Below, piece by piece: positions 32,604 to 40,657 of a stretch of 64,000 nucleotides of DNA (position 1 is its first letter; each line of letters starts with the position of its first letter). This stretch comes from JBCDJI01 sp964351865 (GTDB taxonomy: Bacteria > Verrucomicrobiota > Verrucomicrobiia > Methylacidiphilales > JBCBYL01): assembly GCA_964351865.1 (NCBI GenBank), contig CAYGPJ010000001.1, positions 62,001 to 126,000 on the forward strand. Direction: 5' to 3'. A program made the position numbers and the translations under genes. The notes beneath the pieces were generated by a model. That model saw only the letters and a list, made by a program, of their open reading frames with translations, had not been told where the DNA came from and searched no databases.

Positions 32604-33722
32604 TTACATTCGTCCTAATTCTTTCAGCCTATTAGAAACTTTCTCCCAGTCTGTCGGCTTACGTTTTCTGGATCGTTGCCTTCTTCGCTTCTTGTTCATT
32701 CTGGCAGCCTCTCCTGTTGGAAAGCACAAAGACCGCTTTTCATATATCGATTTAAAGAGGTCTTCTTCCCCATCCAATTCAGAAGAAAGGCACTCTATTA
32801 CAAGTTCTAGTGCAAATGGATTATATGCAATATGCGGGTTTTCAATAATTTTAGCCATCTCACGAAAAAATATATTAGATTTCGTAACCGCCTTCACGCG
32901 AGCTGATGTAACACTCATCGTTGCATCCAAACTTTTCTTTAAGACCTCTGATAAATCACCTTTTATCTCAATGAGCTGTTCAGTTGAAAGCGAAGCTAAT
33001 TTCGATTCTTCGTCACCAGCAATCAAGAATTCTTCAAGTGACATATTTAATGATTCTGCCCGCTCTTGTTGATATGTCTGGATTCGAACCTTCTCAGAGA
33101 CTTTCTTTAAAAGGTCTATAACTTTATTCTGCAACTCAAAACACTTCCTGCGAATCGATGTCTTCTGCCCCGCTGCAAGGCGAATATAACTTGCAAGGAT
33201 ATGCGCTAACTCTTTTTTAGCCTTTTCAGGATTGATCGACGCATTCAGACCTAAAAGCGCCTCCGCTAGATTTGAAAAGTCAGCAGTCGATGAAAATTTC
33301 AAATCCCCAAATGACATTTTACAGCTCTTTTGTGATATTTTTGAAAAGCTTACTCTGTTTAGCGCTTCTTTATATGACGGCACAATTACGCTATCGAATA
33401 TGGGATTATACTGCGGAGTCTCTTTTTCGGTTTTCTTTTCTATTTCCATCAAAAATTTAGAATCCTCGGAACTCTTGATATTTGTAATGAATGCCCATTT
33501 GGGAGCATCAACACCACTGTTCCGTTTTATAGCATCGGCAATTAGACCAGATAATTCTTCATTAACTTTCTCTGCGTGAATTTCCAGTATGTCTTCTAAT
33601 GCGCGGTGGACAGCTAGTCGCACAAAAGCACCCGTTCCCATACCCAGAGAATCTGCCGCGCGTTGAGCAGGAGCATGATATTTGCCTAGATCAATTTGAA
33701 TTCGCGTTGGATATTTTGACAT
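32604..33722 (-). CDS. Ribbon-helix-helix-like protein with long helical body
   Basis: This is a 372-residue protein. The N-terminus (YPTRIQIDLGKYHAPAQRAA then GAFVRLAVHRALE) looks like a ribbon-helix-helix DNA-binding unit. The rest is helical and charged, ending in a very basic tail (RMNKKRRRQRSRKRKPTDWE). It is not recognised as a named family. A decayed fragment of a related gene lies at 14520-14582 near the other defence block, so this gene type travels with accessory DNA. It converges on the protease gene. Confidence 0.6.
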   Translation of the reverse strand: MSKYPTRIQIDLGKYHAPAQRAADSLGMGTGAFVRLAVHRALEDILEIHAEKVNEELSGLIADAIKRNSGVDAPKWAFITNIKSSEDSKFLMEIEKKTEKETPQYNPIFDSVIVPSYKEALNRVSFSKISQKSCKMSFGDLKFSSTADFSNLAEALLGLNASINPEKAKKELAHILASYIRLAAGQKTSIRRKCFELQNKVIDLLKKVSEKVRIQTYQQERAESLNMSLEEFLIAGDEESKLASLSTEQLIEIKGDLSEVLKKSLDATMSVTSARVKAVTKSNIFFREMAKIIENPHIAYNPFALELVIECLSSELDGEEDLFKSIYEKRSLCFPTGEAARMNKKRRRQRSRKRKPTDWEKVSNRLKELGRM

Positions 33723-33821
33723 ATTTCCTTATATCTGACGTCATATTTTTATGCAACATCTATATCATATTGTACGTGTGGATATTACCTATGTATAGTA
33801 TTGACTATATCGAGTAACTTC

Positions 33822-33838
33822 GTTCTACTAAGTAGAAC
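33822..33838. promoter_or_regulatory. 17-bp palindrome upstream of the excisionase-like ORF
   Basis: GTTCTACT-A-AGTAGAAC is a perfect 8+1+8 palindrome 38 bases upstream of the ATG at 33876. It is a likely operator for the small DNA-binding protein or for the divergent gene ending the island. Confidence 0.5.
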
Positions 33839-33875
33839 TTTGATAGACTTCGATAAAGTTAATGAAACTACGCAA

Positions 33876-34082
33876 ATGCTGCGTAAGAGTCAGGTGATAA
33901 GAATTCTGGGATCTCCCGCAATTCTGGTTCAACTTCAGAATGCAGGTTGGCTCAAACCAACCATTAACTCACGTCGCGGGCGAACATCATTTTATTTCAG
34001 GGGCGCTTTTATCAGATCGGAATCCCCTTTGTTCTGTTTTCTAAAAGCTCGCTTTATCATACGGCAGCATGTGCCGCGGTAG
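33876..34082 (+). CDS. Excisionase/MerR-like small DNA-binding protein, C-terminus altered
   Basis: From MLRKSQVIRILGSPAILVQL the first 40 residues read as a winged-helix excisionase-like domain (NAGWLKPTINSRRGRTSFYF). After about the FRG residues the sequence changes character, becoming Phe- and Arg-rich without pattern. The other frame there encodes the remnant of a membrane protein ending at 34240. So the native C-terminus has probably been lost at an insertion junction near 34000. A TTG at 33801 would give a longer N-terminus but covers the palindrome. Confidence 0.5.
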   Translation: MLRKSQVIRILGSPAILVQLQNAGWLKPTINSRRGRTSFYFRGAFIRSESPLFCFLKARFIIRQHVPR

Positions 34083-34240
34083 CTGCCAGCCTGGCAGGCC
34101 AGTTCCAGAATGCGCTGCAGCTGGGATATCGCCAAAGCCCGTTATTCTTCCTCAATCATATTCTGTTCGGATTAGTGATTGCTGCGTGGTGGGTACACCG
34201 CGATGCCAAAAAGGCCAACGCCGAACTGCCGCAGAGTTAG
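34001..34240 (+). pseudogene. 3' remnant of a chromosomal membrane-protein gene
   Basis: The frame ending in TAG at 34238-34240 encodes about 79 residues with two clear hydrophobic helices (TAACAAVAASLAGQFQ and FFLNHILFGLVIAAWWV) and a polar tail (HRDAKKANAELPQS). It has no start codon and joins excisionase-like sequence at its 5' side. It looks like the surviving C-terminus of a gene interrupted by the defence island. The family is not recognised, and the 5' part is not found in the window. Confidence 0.55.
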
Positions 34241-34285
34241 GATTTGACTGCTTGTCTTTTTAACTCGTTTCGATAGCCTGCCCCT

Positions 34286-34825
34286 ATGAAAGGCATTGTA
34301 TTTACGGAGTTTATAGAAATGGTGGAAACGAAGTTTTCACCCGAATTGGCTGACGAGCTGATTGACAGCTGCGAACTTCCTTCAGGTGGCGCCTACACAG
34401 CCGTCGGCACCTACGACCACTCGGAGATGGCTACGTTAATCACCCGCCTCTCAGAGTTAATTGAAACACCCGTTCCGCAATGTATTCATACCTTTGGAGT
34501 CTATCTGTTCGATCAGTTTCATCTGAAATTCCCCAGTTTTTTCGACGGTCACCGCTGTGCCCTGACCTTTCTTGAAGGCATCGAAGATGTGATCCACGTC
34601 GAGGTCAAAAAGCTCTATCCGGATGCGCAGTTGCCCCGCTTTGATATCGAGCGTCCCGACGCCAACACATTGATCATGACCTATCGTTCCGAGCGGCATC
34701 TGGGCGATCTGGCCCATGGATTAATTGAGCAGAGCATACGTCACTTTAAGCAGAATATCGAATTAACTCGAGAAGACCTCGAGGACCCCGATAGCCCGGT
34801 GCGATTCACGCTGATTCTAAAATGA
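34286..34825 (+). CDS. H-NOX haem-binding gas sensor
   Basis: This 179-residue protein starts MKGIVFTEFIEMVETKFSPE, the standard H-NOX beginning. The proximal haem ligand is the His in IEDVIHVEVKKLYPDA (His104), and the haem-propionate motif YxSxR is YRSER (133-137). H-NOX proteins bind NO, and in some cases O2, and control an associated kinase. It overlaps the start of the hybrid kinase gene by four bases (ATGA), the canonical H-NOX/HK pairing. No distal Tyr pattern was assigned, so NO is the likelier ligand. Confidence 0.9.
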   Translation: MKGIVFTEFIEMVETKFSPELADELIDSCELPSGGAYTAVGTYDHSEMATLITRLSELIETPVPQCIHTFGVYLFDQFHLKFPSFFDGHRCALTFLEGIEDVIHVEVKKLYPDAQLPRFDIERPDANTLIMTYRSERHLGDLAHGLIEQSIRHFKQNIELTREDLEDPDSPVRFTLILK

Positions 34826-36156
34826 CTAAAACCTCTGCATCGGACCTGGAACGGCTGCAGCGCCGTTTCGAGCGAGAGCGTGCTGCCCGCAAGGAGGCAG
34901 AACGCCTGCTGGAAGAGCGTAGTCTCGAGCTCTACCATGCCAACCGTGACCTTGAAGCACAAGCTGTCAGTCTGGAGGCACAGGTAGCGGCTCGCACCGC
35001 TGAGCTGAAACAAGCGGTCATTGCCGCAGAATCTGCAGCGTCTGCTAAAGCCAATTTCCTGGCGGTCATGAGCCATGAAATACGCACACCGCTCAACGGC
35101 GTCATTGGTATGGCGGAATTGCTGGCAATGGAGGAGTTGAGCCAGGAACAGTTTGAGCAACTTCAGACGATTCAAAGCTGCTCTCATCACCTGCTCGAGC
35201 TGATCAACAATATACTTGAGTTCTCCAAACTGGAATCCGGGAGAATGAAGCTCGACTTACAACCCTTTGACTTATCGCAGGATATTCAAAATTGGATTTC
35301 TACCTTTAAGGCCAGCAACCAGAAGTCCCATGTCACCCTGGAAACCCATCTCGGCCCACTCCCCCGGAAAGTGAAAGGCGATAAAACCAGACTGAGACAG
35401 GTGTTGTTCAACCTGGTCGGAAATGCCTTCAAATTTACCGAGCAAGGATGTGTGCAGATTGACATCAGTAGCATTGAAGAAGAAAAAGGGATCAGGCTCT
35501 TCTTCCGGATCTCTGACACCGGGGTAGGCATAGAGCCCGAACAGTTCAAAACTCTCTTTACGCCGTTTCATCAGGCAAGCCCCCAGATACAAAAACGTTT
35601 TGGCGGTACCGGTCTGGGCCTGGCAATCAGTAAAATTCTTATCGAATCCATGGACGGCAGCATCGACTGTTCCAGCCATCCGGCTGAGGGCACCACATTT
35701 GAATTTTCGGTACTACTGGAGCGAGATGACGAAACTCATGTCAGCACCCCGGCCGGGCAGGAACCCGATCATACCACTCCGCCCATCAAAATCCTGCTGG
35801 TAGAAGATGTGGAGGTCAATCAGATGCTGGCAACACGCATGCTGCGTAAGCTGGGACATGATATCGATCTCGCTGAAACCGGTGAACAAGCGGTCGAAAT
35901 GGCCAGGCATCACCCCTATGATCTCATTCTGATGGACATGATTCTGCCCGGTATGGACGGGAGGGAAGCCACTCTGGCGATTCGTCAGTTACCTCTAGAC
36001 CCACAACCCTACATTATCGCGGTCACGGCAAACGCCTTCCGGGAGGATAAAGAAAAATGCCTGGTAGCCGGAATGGATGCCTTTATGCCTAAGCCATTCC
36101 TGTTCGCAGATTTGAAAAGAGAAATCTCCCTCGCGTATCAGTCACAGCAGAACTGA
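34822..36156 (+). CDS. H-NOX-associated hybrid histidine kinase
   Basis: This is a 444-residue soluble protein. An N-terminal coiled coil (about residues 5-70) is followed by the HisKA segment AVMSHEIRTPLNGVIGMAEL with the phospho-accepting His. HATPase boxes are NLVGNAFKFTEQG, FRISDTGVGIEP and FGGTGLGLAISK. A C-terminal receiver domain (about 315-435) has the phosphorylatable Asp in DLILMDMILPGMDG and the conserved Lys in MPKPF. There is no transmembrane segment, in agreement with regulation by the cytoplasmic H-NOX protein. The downstream phosphorelay target is not in the window. Confidence 0.9.
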   Translation: MTKTSASDLERLQRRFERERAARKEAERLLEERSLELYHANRDLEAQAVSLEAQVAARTAELKQAVIAAESAASAKANFLAVMSHEIRTPLNGVIGMAELLAMEELSQEQFEQLQTIQSCSHHLLELINNILEFSKLESGRMKLDLQPFDLSQDIQNWISTFKASNQKSHVTLETHLGPLPRKVKGDKTRLRQVLFNLVGNAFKFTEQGCVQIDISSIEEEKGIRLFFRISDTGVGIEPEQFKTLFTPFHQASPQIQKRFGGTGLGLAISKILIESMDGSIDCSSHPAEGTTFEFSVLLERDDETHVSTPAGQEPDHTTPPIKILLVEDVEVNQMLATRMLRKLGHDIDLAETGEQAVEMARHHPYDLILMDMILPGMDGREATLAIRQLPLDPQPYIIAVTANAFREDKEKCLVAGMDAFMPKPFLFADLKREISLAYQSQQN

Positions 36157-36252
36157 TCCCCTTCATTCTGTTGCCGATCGAGCCTTAAAAGGACACATTT
36201 ACGGCTTTCAAAAAAGCATAACGCTGATACCTTACATTCATGGCATTGGGGT

Positions 36253-36792
36253 CTAGGACCATAAACGGAAAAGCATCTCAGCCAGTGTTTTAGATATGGT
36301 AATAAATCCGTCGGGCTGCCGATACAGATGACGACAAGTCAGATCACGCATGAATCCCAGCTTCGCCCCCATTTCGGCGTGTTTATGAGGCACGGGAATG
36401 TAGCTGATCAACGGACAATCGATTTTTCCCTGAAGCCTGAAGACGGAACTCCCCTGCTCAATATTGCCCTGAATCACCAGTAATAAGTCAGGTTGTAATG
36501 CACGGACTTGAGAAACCAGGCGTTGATAAGCCCCTACCTCGAAATAGCTTCTGACGGCTTGAAATTTGCGAGTGCGCGTGGGTGCATCCGCAATCTGAAG
36601 CCGATCCGGATACTCGGCCTGAATTTGAGAAAACCGCTGCCGAATCTGATGGTTATGGGGATCGAGCCAAAGCTGCACATGGTGCTTCCCCAAACGCATT
36701 AAGCCTTCTAAGGCATGAGCCGTCATGACCTGATGCCCACCATAATCCGGATTGTCATCAATGATTAATATTAGCGGGTGGTCAGCACTCAT
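36253..36792 (-). pseudogene. Glycosyltransferase (GT4-like) N-terminal half, truncated
   Basis: The 179 residues start MSADHPLILIIDDNPDYGG and continue as the N-terminal Rossmann domain of a GT-B glycosyltransferase (HQVMTAHALEGLMRLG, LQPDLLLVIQGNIEQGSS, FITISKTLAEMLFR). A TAG then stops the frame where the family continues with the nucleotide-sugar-binding domain. No continuation is found in the three frames downstream. A complete enzyme would be about twice as long. Confidence 0.6.
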
Positions 36793-37011
36793 TATCCAAG
36801 TCCATTACTATACTACGAATGATCTATACAAACAGCCAGATCGTTATCCAGCCAGGCCATTCATAAGGCAGCCGCTATGCGTGCTTGAATTTGTTCTGGA
36901 ATTCAAGCTGAATGCCACGCTTTTCTTATGAAACGCAAAATGATTAGATATCAATCAACTGATATTAAATTTTCTTATTAAAATGTAACATTTAAGTGAC
37001 TTGATTATATT
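36793..37011. promoter_or_regulatory. Spacer upstream of the exosortase-substrate gene, with palindromes
   Basis: This is a 219-base gene-free stretch that becomes very AT-rich after 36930. A perfect palindrome, AAATGT-A-ACATTT (36981-36993), is followed by AAGT-G-ACTT. Both lie just before the start of the secreted protein gene and may form its operator. Confidence 0.45.
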
Positions 37012-37857
37012 GTGAAAAAATGTATTGTTACATTTATGAAACATATTACGCCTCTAGTCACCATTTTCGTGCTGTTTGGCACTATCAATATGATTACAGC
37101 TCAAAGTACTTTAGTCACAGTAGCTGAAGATCCGGGTCAGGTCACCAGTTCACTCATGGGAACCAATGTTTACGACTTTAACGAGTTGGGCCAGGGCGTC
37201 TCTCGCAATGTGTCCTGGGAGAACGTGGGGAGTTTCGATCAGTTGAACATTAAAACTGCCAATCAATGGGGCGGGGCTGCAGACGCTGAAAACCCTAGCG
37301 GTACTCAATACTCGGTGCAAGGAGTGGGATCGATTGAGTCCACCACACTCACGCTGAACACCCCCAGCTCGTATTTCGGCATGTATTGGTCGGCTGGAGA
37401 TGCTTCAAATCGCTTGTCTTTTTACAACTCAGGTAGCCTGATTGCAGAATTCACGACCGCCACACTACTCAGCAATCTGCCTGCTGAATACTACGGCAAT
37501 CCCATCGATAAGACGCTGGCTTCGCATGAGCCATTTGCATTTATCAACTTCTATGGTGATGAATTTACTTCATGGGACACGATCGTGTTTAACAACGTTT
37601 CCCGCTCAGGCTTTGAGTCCGACAACTACACCACCCGTGTGCAAGCACTGAATCCGGATGTGGAGGAAGGTGTGGTTGGTAATGTGGTCGCCGAAGTTTC
37701 AGGGACAACGACTACGGAAATAGAAGCCGTGCCGGAAGAATGGACATGGAGCTCCAATCCTAATGTTCCCGGAGCGCCGGCTCCCCCATTGGTCATTTTG
37801 CTGGGATTTGCCGGCTTGATCTTGGTCCGAGATCGCTTTAAAAAAAGAGTAGCTTAG
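37012..37857 (+). CDS. Secreted protein with exosortase-type C-terminal signal (PGAPAPP)
   Basis: This is a 281-residue protein. A GTG start at 37012 or an ATG at 37036 (MKHITPLVTIFVLFGTINMI) gives a signal peptide. The body is a beta-rich PEP-CTERM-like domain (NTPSSYFGMYWSAGDASNRL). The C-terminus is PNVPGAPAPPLVILLGFAGL followed by RDRFKKRVA: a Pro-rich motif, hydrophobic helix and basic tail, but not the classic VPEP. The exosortase gene follows after 32 bases, so this is the probable dedicated substrate. Confidence 0.7.
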   Translation: MKKCIVTFMKHITPLVTIFVLFGTINMITAQSTLVTVAEDPGQVTSSLMGTNVYDFNELGQGVSRNVSWENVGSFDQLNIKTANQWGGAADAENPSGTQYSVQGVGSIESTTLTLNTPSSYFGMYWSAGDASNRLSFYNSGSLIAEFTTATLLSNLPAEYYGNPIDKTLASHEPFAFINFYGDEFTSWDTIVFNNVSRSGFESDNYTTRVQALNPDVEEGVVGNVVAEVSGTTTTEIEAVPEEWTWSSNPNVPGAPAPPLVILLGFAGLILVRDRFKKRVA

Positions 37858-37878
37858 CCGGCAAACAAACGGCCGGCT
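37856..37878. repeat. Stem-loop between substrate and exosortase genes
   Basis: AGCCGGC (37856-37862) and GCCGGCT (37872-37878) form a perfect 7-bp GC-rich stem with a 9-base loop. The stop codon of the substrate gene is at its 5' foot and the exosortase TTG start lies 12 bases after it. There is no T-run, so it is more likely a processing or translation-control element than a terminator. Confidence 0.55.
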
Positions 37879-37889
37879 GGTCAGAGACT

Positions 37890-39275
37890 TTGAACAGACT
37901 GGCTTCATATCTGCCCGCCATTTTCCTCGGAGCAATTGCTTCATGGAGTCCTGTCACTTCTTTATTTGGTGCAAGCTGTAAGCACCTGGTGCTTGGTGCC
38001 CTGACCATCATGGGCATCACGGCGCAGGACCAGGGCTCGGCCTTACAGGTCATGCACCTGAGCGTGCCTTGGACCGGAGACTGTGCAGGACTGAATATTC
38101 TACTGGCATTGCTAGTGCTCTTTGCATGGTCACACCGTAATGTAGCCCATACCGCAAAATTCTGGTGGCAGCTGGTATCCGTCGTCCCCATTGCGATGCT
38201 GGTAAATGTGCTGAGGGTACTCACTTTGGTGGGGTATCGCGGCTTGGCCTATCCTGAGGTGGAATCTGCCGCTTTTCACTACTTTATCGGTTTTCTCTGG
38301 CTGATCCCCATGGCGTCCGCACTCCTGTTGTGGGGACCATCCAAAAATCGTATCTCACTATTGGAACTCCTCTATTTCGGTGTGGTGCTGGCGCTGATTT
38401 CACCGCTGATCAGTCAGTCCGTTTACTTAATTACCGCCGCCGGGCTGTTCTTATTCTTATTGCGTTTTCACAGCGGTCAGAAAAAGCCTCCGCTTGCCTA
38501 CATTGTCTTATGGCTTACTGCTATTCCCTTACTCGCATGGACCAGAATTGATTCACTCTGGATCCCCATTATTTTGATTTGTCCTTACTTATTTGATTAT
38601 CACCAGTTGCGTCAGCCATTCGCCTGGGGGGCATTACTCGTTTCATGTCCATTGCTGATCGCTTTGCCCTATGGAGTCTGGATTGGATCGGGTTTGCTAC
38701 TCTGGTTAGCCTATGAGGTTTTCTTCCATGAGAATTCTACCCCCGCCCAAACCCCTGAAAAAAGCAATTCCGATGTTTCGATTTCTGGTTACTGGAAACT
38801 CTTAATGATTCCGGGCTTGCTTGCTCCCTTTATTACCCCGCTACTATCTACACCGTCTTCACCTCCGCTCCAGCCACCCGTGATTTATAGAAGCATTGAA
38901 ATTCCCGGTGTAGGATATGAATGTCGCATTCCGGGCACGGATGATCAGATCCGGCTCCTTTGGTATGTTTCTTACAATAATGACCGGCACCATGCGGTCG
39001 AAGTCTGCATGGCCTACCGGGGGATTCAGCTCACCCATACCGCCGTAGACGGAGTCCAGCAAAGCGATGCCTACTGGATTAACGAGGCCTTTCTCGTCGA
39101 TGAACAGATCATCGCAACTCATCAAGCCTACATCTGGGCGACTCTCGGATTCAACCGGCCCGCAGGAGTGCATCTTATTTTTCTGGGGCAAAAAGATCAA
39201 ATTAACGCTGAAACATTTAAGAAGTTCACCCGAAAAGCTAAACAGGACCTGGTCGATGTAATCCAGATTAACTGA
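37890..39275 (+). CDS. Exosortase-family transpeptidase with C-terminal extension
   Basis: This is a 461-residue membrane protein. The catalytic triad of the exosortase/archaeosortase family can be read: Cys65 in VPWTGDCAGLNILLAL, Arg109 in LVNVLRVLTLVGY, and His130 in AAFHYFIGFLW. About eight to ten transmembrane segments cover residues 5-290. A periplasmic-type C-terminal domain of about 150 residues (YECRIPGTDDQIRLLWYVSY) resembles the EpsI/DUF3485 partner often fused to exosortases. The start is TTG with a weak ribosome site. It likely cleaves and anchors the product of the preceding gene. Confidence 0.8.
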   Translation: MNRLASYLPAIFLGAIASWSPVTSLFGASCKHLVLGALTIMGITAQDQGSALQVMHLSVPWTGDCAGLNILLALLVLFAWSHRNVAHTAKFWWQLVSVVPIAMLVNVLRVLTLVGYRGLAYPEVESAAFHYFIGFLWLIPMASALLLWGPSKNRISLLELLYFGVVLALISPLISQSVYLITAAGLFLFLLRFHSGQKKPPLAYIVLWLTAIPLLAWTRIDSLWIPIILICPYLFDYHQLRQPFAWGALLVSCPLLIALPYGVWIGSGLLLWLAYEVFFHENSTPAQTPEKSNSDVSISGYWKLLMIPGLLAPFITPLLSTPSSPPLQPPVIYRSIEIPGVGYECRIPGTDDQIRLLWYVSYNNDRHHAVEVCMAYRGIQLTHTAVDGVQQSDAYWINEAFLVDEQIIATHQAYIWATLGFNRPAGVHLIFLGQKDQINAETFKKFTRKAKQDLVDVIQIN

Positions 39276-39329
39276 TTGGTGCGCTCCCCGAAAATCGAAG
39301 TGTTGCCAATGTTCATATCGCTGTGGAAC

Positions 39330-39468
39330 TGTCAGCAAAACTGTCAGCAAAAACTTGCTAAAACATAGTAACACCTAGTGCCTGCAAAGTAGTTGCCAGC
39401 CCCTAAAATATCGGTACTCTTGGGTTTACACAGAGTCAATTTCAGGTCGATCCCTACCTCCGGAGCCA
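39330..39468. repeat. Degenerate repeat ending in a tRNA-Asn 3' end (copy 1)
   Basis: The stretch begins with tandem CTGTCAGCAAAA words, passes through GCAAAGTAGTTGCCA, and ends in TCGATCCCTACCTCCGGAGC followed by CA (39447-39468). That end matches the T-arm, acceptor strand and CCA of a tRNA-Asn gene. A related copy lies at 55227-55362. The 5' part of a tRNA is absent, so this is an attachment-type fragment and not a functional tRNA. Confidence 0.6.
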
Positions 39469-39481
39469 TTCCCCTTTCCGT

Positions 39482-39583
39482 ATGTATTTCTGTTACATCC
39501 TTCAGAATCCCAAAGGACGTTTTTATATTGGTCATACAGTCGACATCTCTGATCGGCTTGATAGCCACAATCGCACCGACTGA
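39482..39583 (+). pseudogene. Truncated GIY-YIG nuclease gene
   Basis: ATG at 39482 encodes 33 residues starting MYFCYILQNPKGRFYIGHTV and ending DRLDSHNRTD before a TGA. This is the start of a small GIY-YIG domain protein (YIL and YIG hallmarks, then HN). The catalytic Arg and Glu parts are missing, so it is a remnant. It begins 13 bases after the tRNA-Asn 3' end, an arrangement I recall for these short mobile genes. Confidence 0.6.
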
Positions 39584-39594
39584 ACAATTGTAAA

Positions 39595-39762
39595 TGCGAA
39601 CCACTTTGGAGCATTAGGCGCAGGACTCCCTAATGGTGAAATCAATTTAGCCTTAATCAAAACAGGAATATCGTGTTTTTGAAATCCTAGTAAATCGGCG
39701 GTTTGTTCCATGTCCAATCGTGCCGGTAATCGTACTGAATTGAACAATTCATGTTTTTTCAT
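39595..39762 (-). pseudogene. HTH protein gene cut by the GIY-YIG insertion
   Basis: From ATG 39762 the frame encodes 56 residues of a small HTH protein common in Verrucomicrobia (RLDMEQTADLLGFQKHDIPV then SPLGSPAPNAPKWFA). Beyond PKWFA the reading enters the GIY-YIG fragment and loses similarity, although the frame stays open to 39532. The gene has lost its 3' end. Confidence 0.5.
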
Positions 39763-39902
39763 ACTAATCATTTTCAACCCTCCACTTTGAATTATTTGAT
39801 TTTTTTGATTCCCACCGGCACGTTTTTTGGGGAAAATTTGGTACCTAATAGAGGATTTCGTTCATTATTGATTTTGAAGAAGACAGCTTTCAAGAAAAAG
39901 TA

Positions 39903-39915
39903 CCTTAACATAAGG
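39903..39915. promoter_or_regulatory. Predicted LacI-family operator, site 1
   Basis: CCTTA-ACA-TAAGG is a perfect inverted repeat 47 bases upstream of the gene at 39962. It is identical to site 2 over 18 bases (TACCTTAACATAAGGCTT), and sites 3 and 4 differ at one position. Confidence 0.65.
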
Positions 39916-39961
39916 CTTCTGAATCCATTGAAAAAAAACAGCAATGTAAGAATATGAATAA

Positions 39962-40657
39962 ATGAGAAATTTAGTGTTGGTTTTTATCATATCAATTGGT
40001 TTTTTAAACAGCAGCCTGTATGCGGCTACAATTGTCATTTCAAATAATAGTTTCGAAAGTGAGACAATTTACAATGGCGGAAATACAAGTGCTATTACAG
40101 GATGGAATACCCCCGGCACTGGATCATTCGGGTTTGTGACAAATGAAAGTGCTCGTTTCACATCTGGTTTGGAGGGGAATAATTCAATCTTCCTAAATGG
40201 CCAAATCAGTCAAAATGTGGGAGCTACTTTCATAGAAGGTGAGACTTACACCCTTACTGTCAGTATTGGGCGCCCATCAGGCGTGGCTCTTTTAACGGGT
40301 GGGGAAGGTTTATCATTTGGGTTTAAAAACGCCACAGATAGTGCTTTCCTATCAGGAACTGGTAGCACATTTGTGGACCAAACGGCAATCAATGGAGTGA
40401 CTAGTGGCAGCATGAATGATTTCACTTTAAATTATGTGGCTACAGCTAGCGACGCAGGACAAAATATTATTATAGGAGCAAATGATTTTTTCAGCGTAAG
40501 CAGTGCGGATGAGTTCCAAATTGACAACTTTAGGCTTTCCACCACTGCCATTCCTGAACCCAGCGTTGTTTCGCTAATCTTACTTACCTTAGGCATGCTC
40601 TTTTGCCAAAGACGTGCTTCAAATACTACTAAAAAAGCATCTCCGCAAAAGTTATGA
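39962..40657 (+). CDS. PEP-CTERM surface protein
   Basis: This 231-residue protein has a signal peptide (MRNLVLVFIISIGFLNSSLY) and C-terminal IPEPSVVSLILLTLGMLFC followed by QRRASNTTKK, a PEP-CTERM signal. The body (NNSFESETIYNGGNTSAITG, ETYTLTVSIGRPSG, FQIDNFRLS) is a jelly-roll carbohydrate-binding-like domain. A paralogue lacking the sorting signal follows directly. The predicted operator upstream ties it to the polysaccharide regulon. Confidence 0.8.
   Translation: MRNLVLVFIISIGFLNSSLYAATIVISNNSFESETIYNGGNTSAITGWNTPGTGSFGFVTNESARFTSGLEGNNSIFLNGQISQNVGATFIEGETYTLTVSIGRPSGVALLTGGEGLSFGFKNATDSAFLSGTGSTFVDQTAINGVTSGSMNDFTLNYVATASDAGQNIIIGANDFFSVSSADEFQIDNFRLSTTAIPEPSVVSLILLTLGMLFCQRRASNTTKKASPQKL

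Noticed and set aside
14552..32890. The 27-base match as attachment sites of one large element
   Set aside because: One copy lies inside an apparently intact coding region and similarity extends at the protein level, so shared gene ancestry explains it better than att sites.
34069..34263. 64-residue ORF in the membrane-protein remnant
   Set aside because: It is a shadow frame. The frame ending at 34240 has hydrophobic helices and a natural polar tail.
39441..39468. A complete tRNA-Asn gene
   Set aside because: Only the T-arm/acceptor 3' end is present. No D-arm, anticodon arm or 5' acceptor strand can be found upstream.
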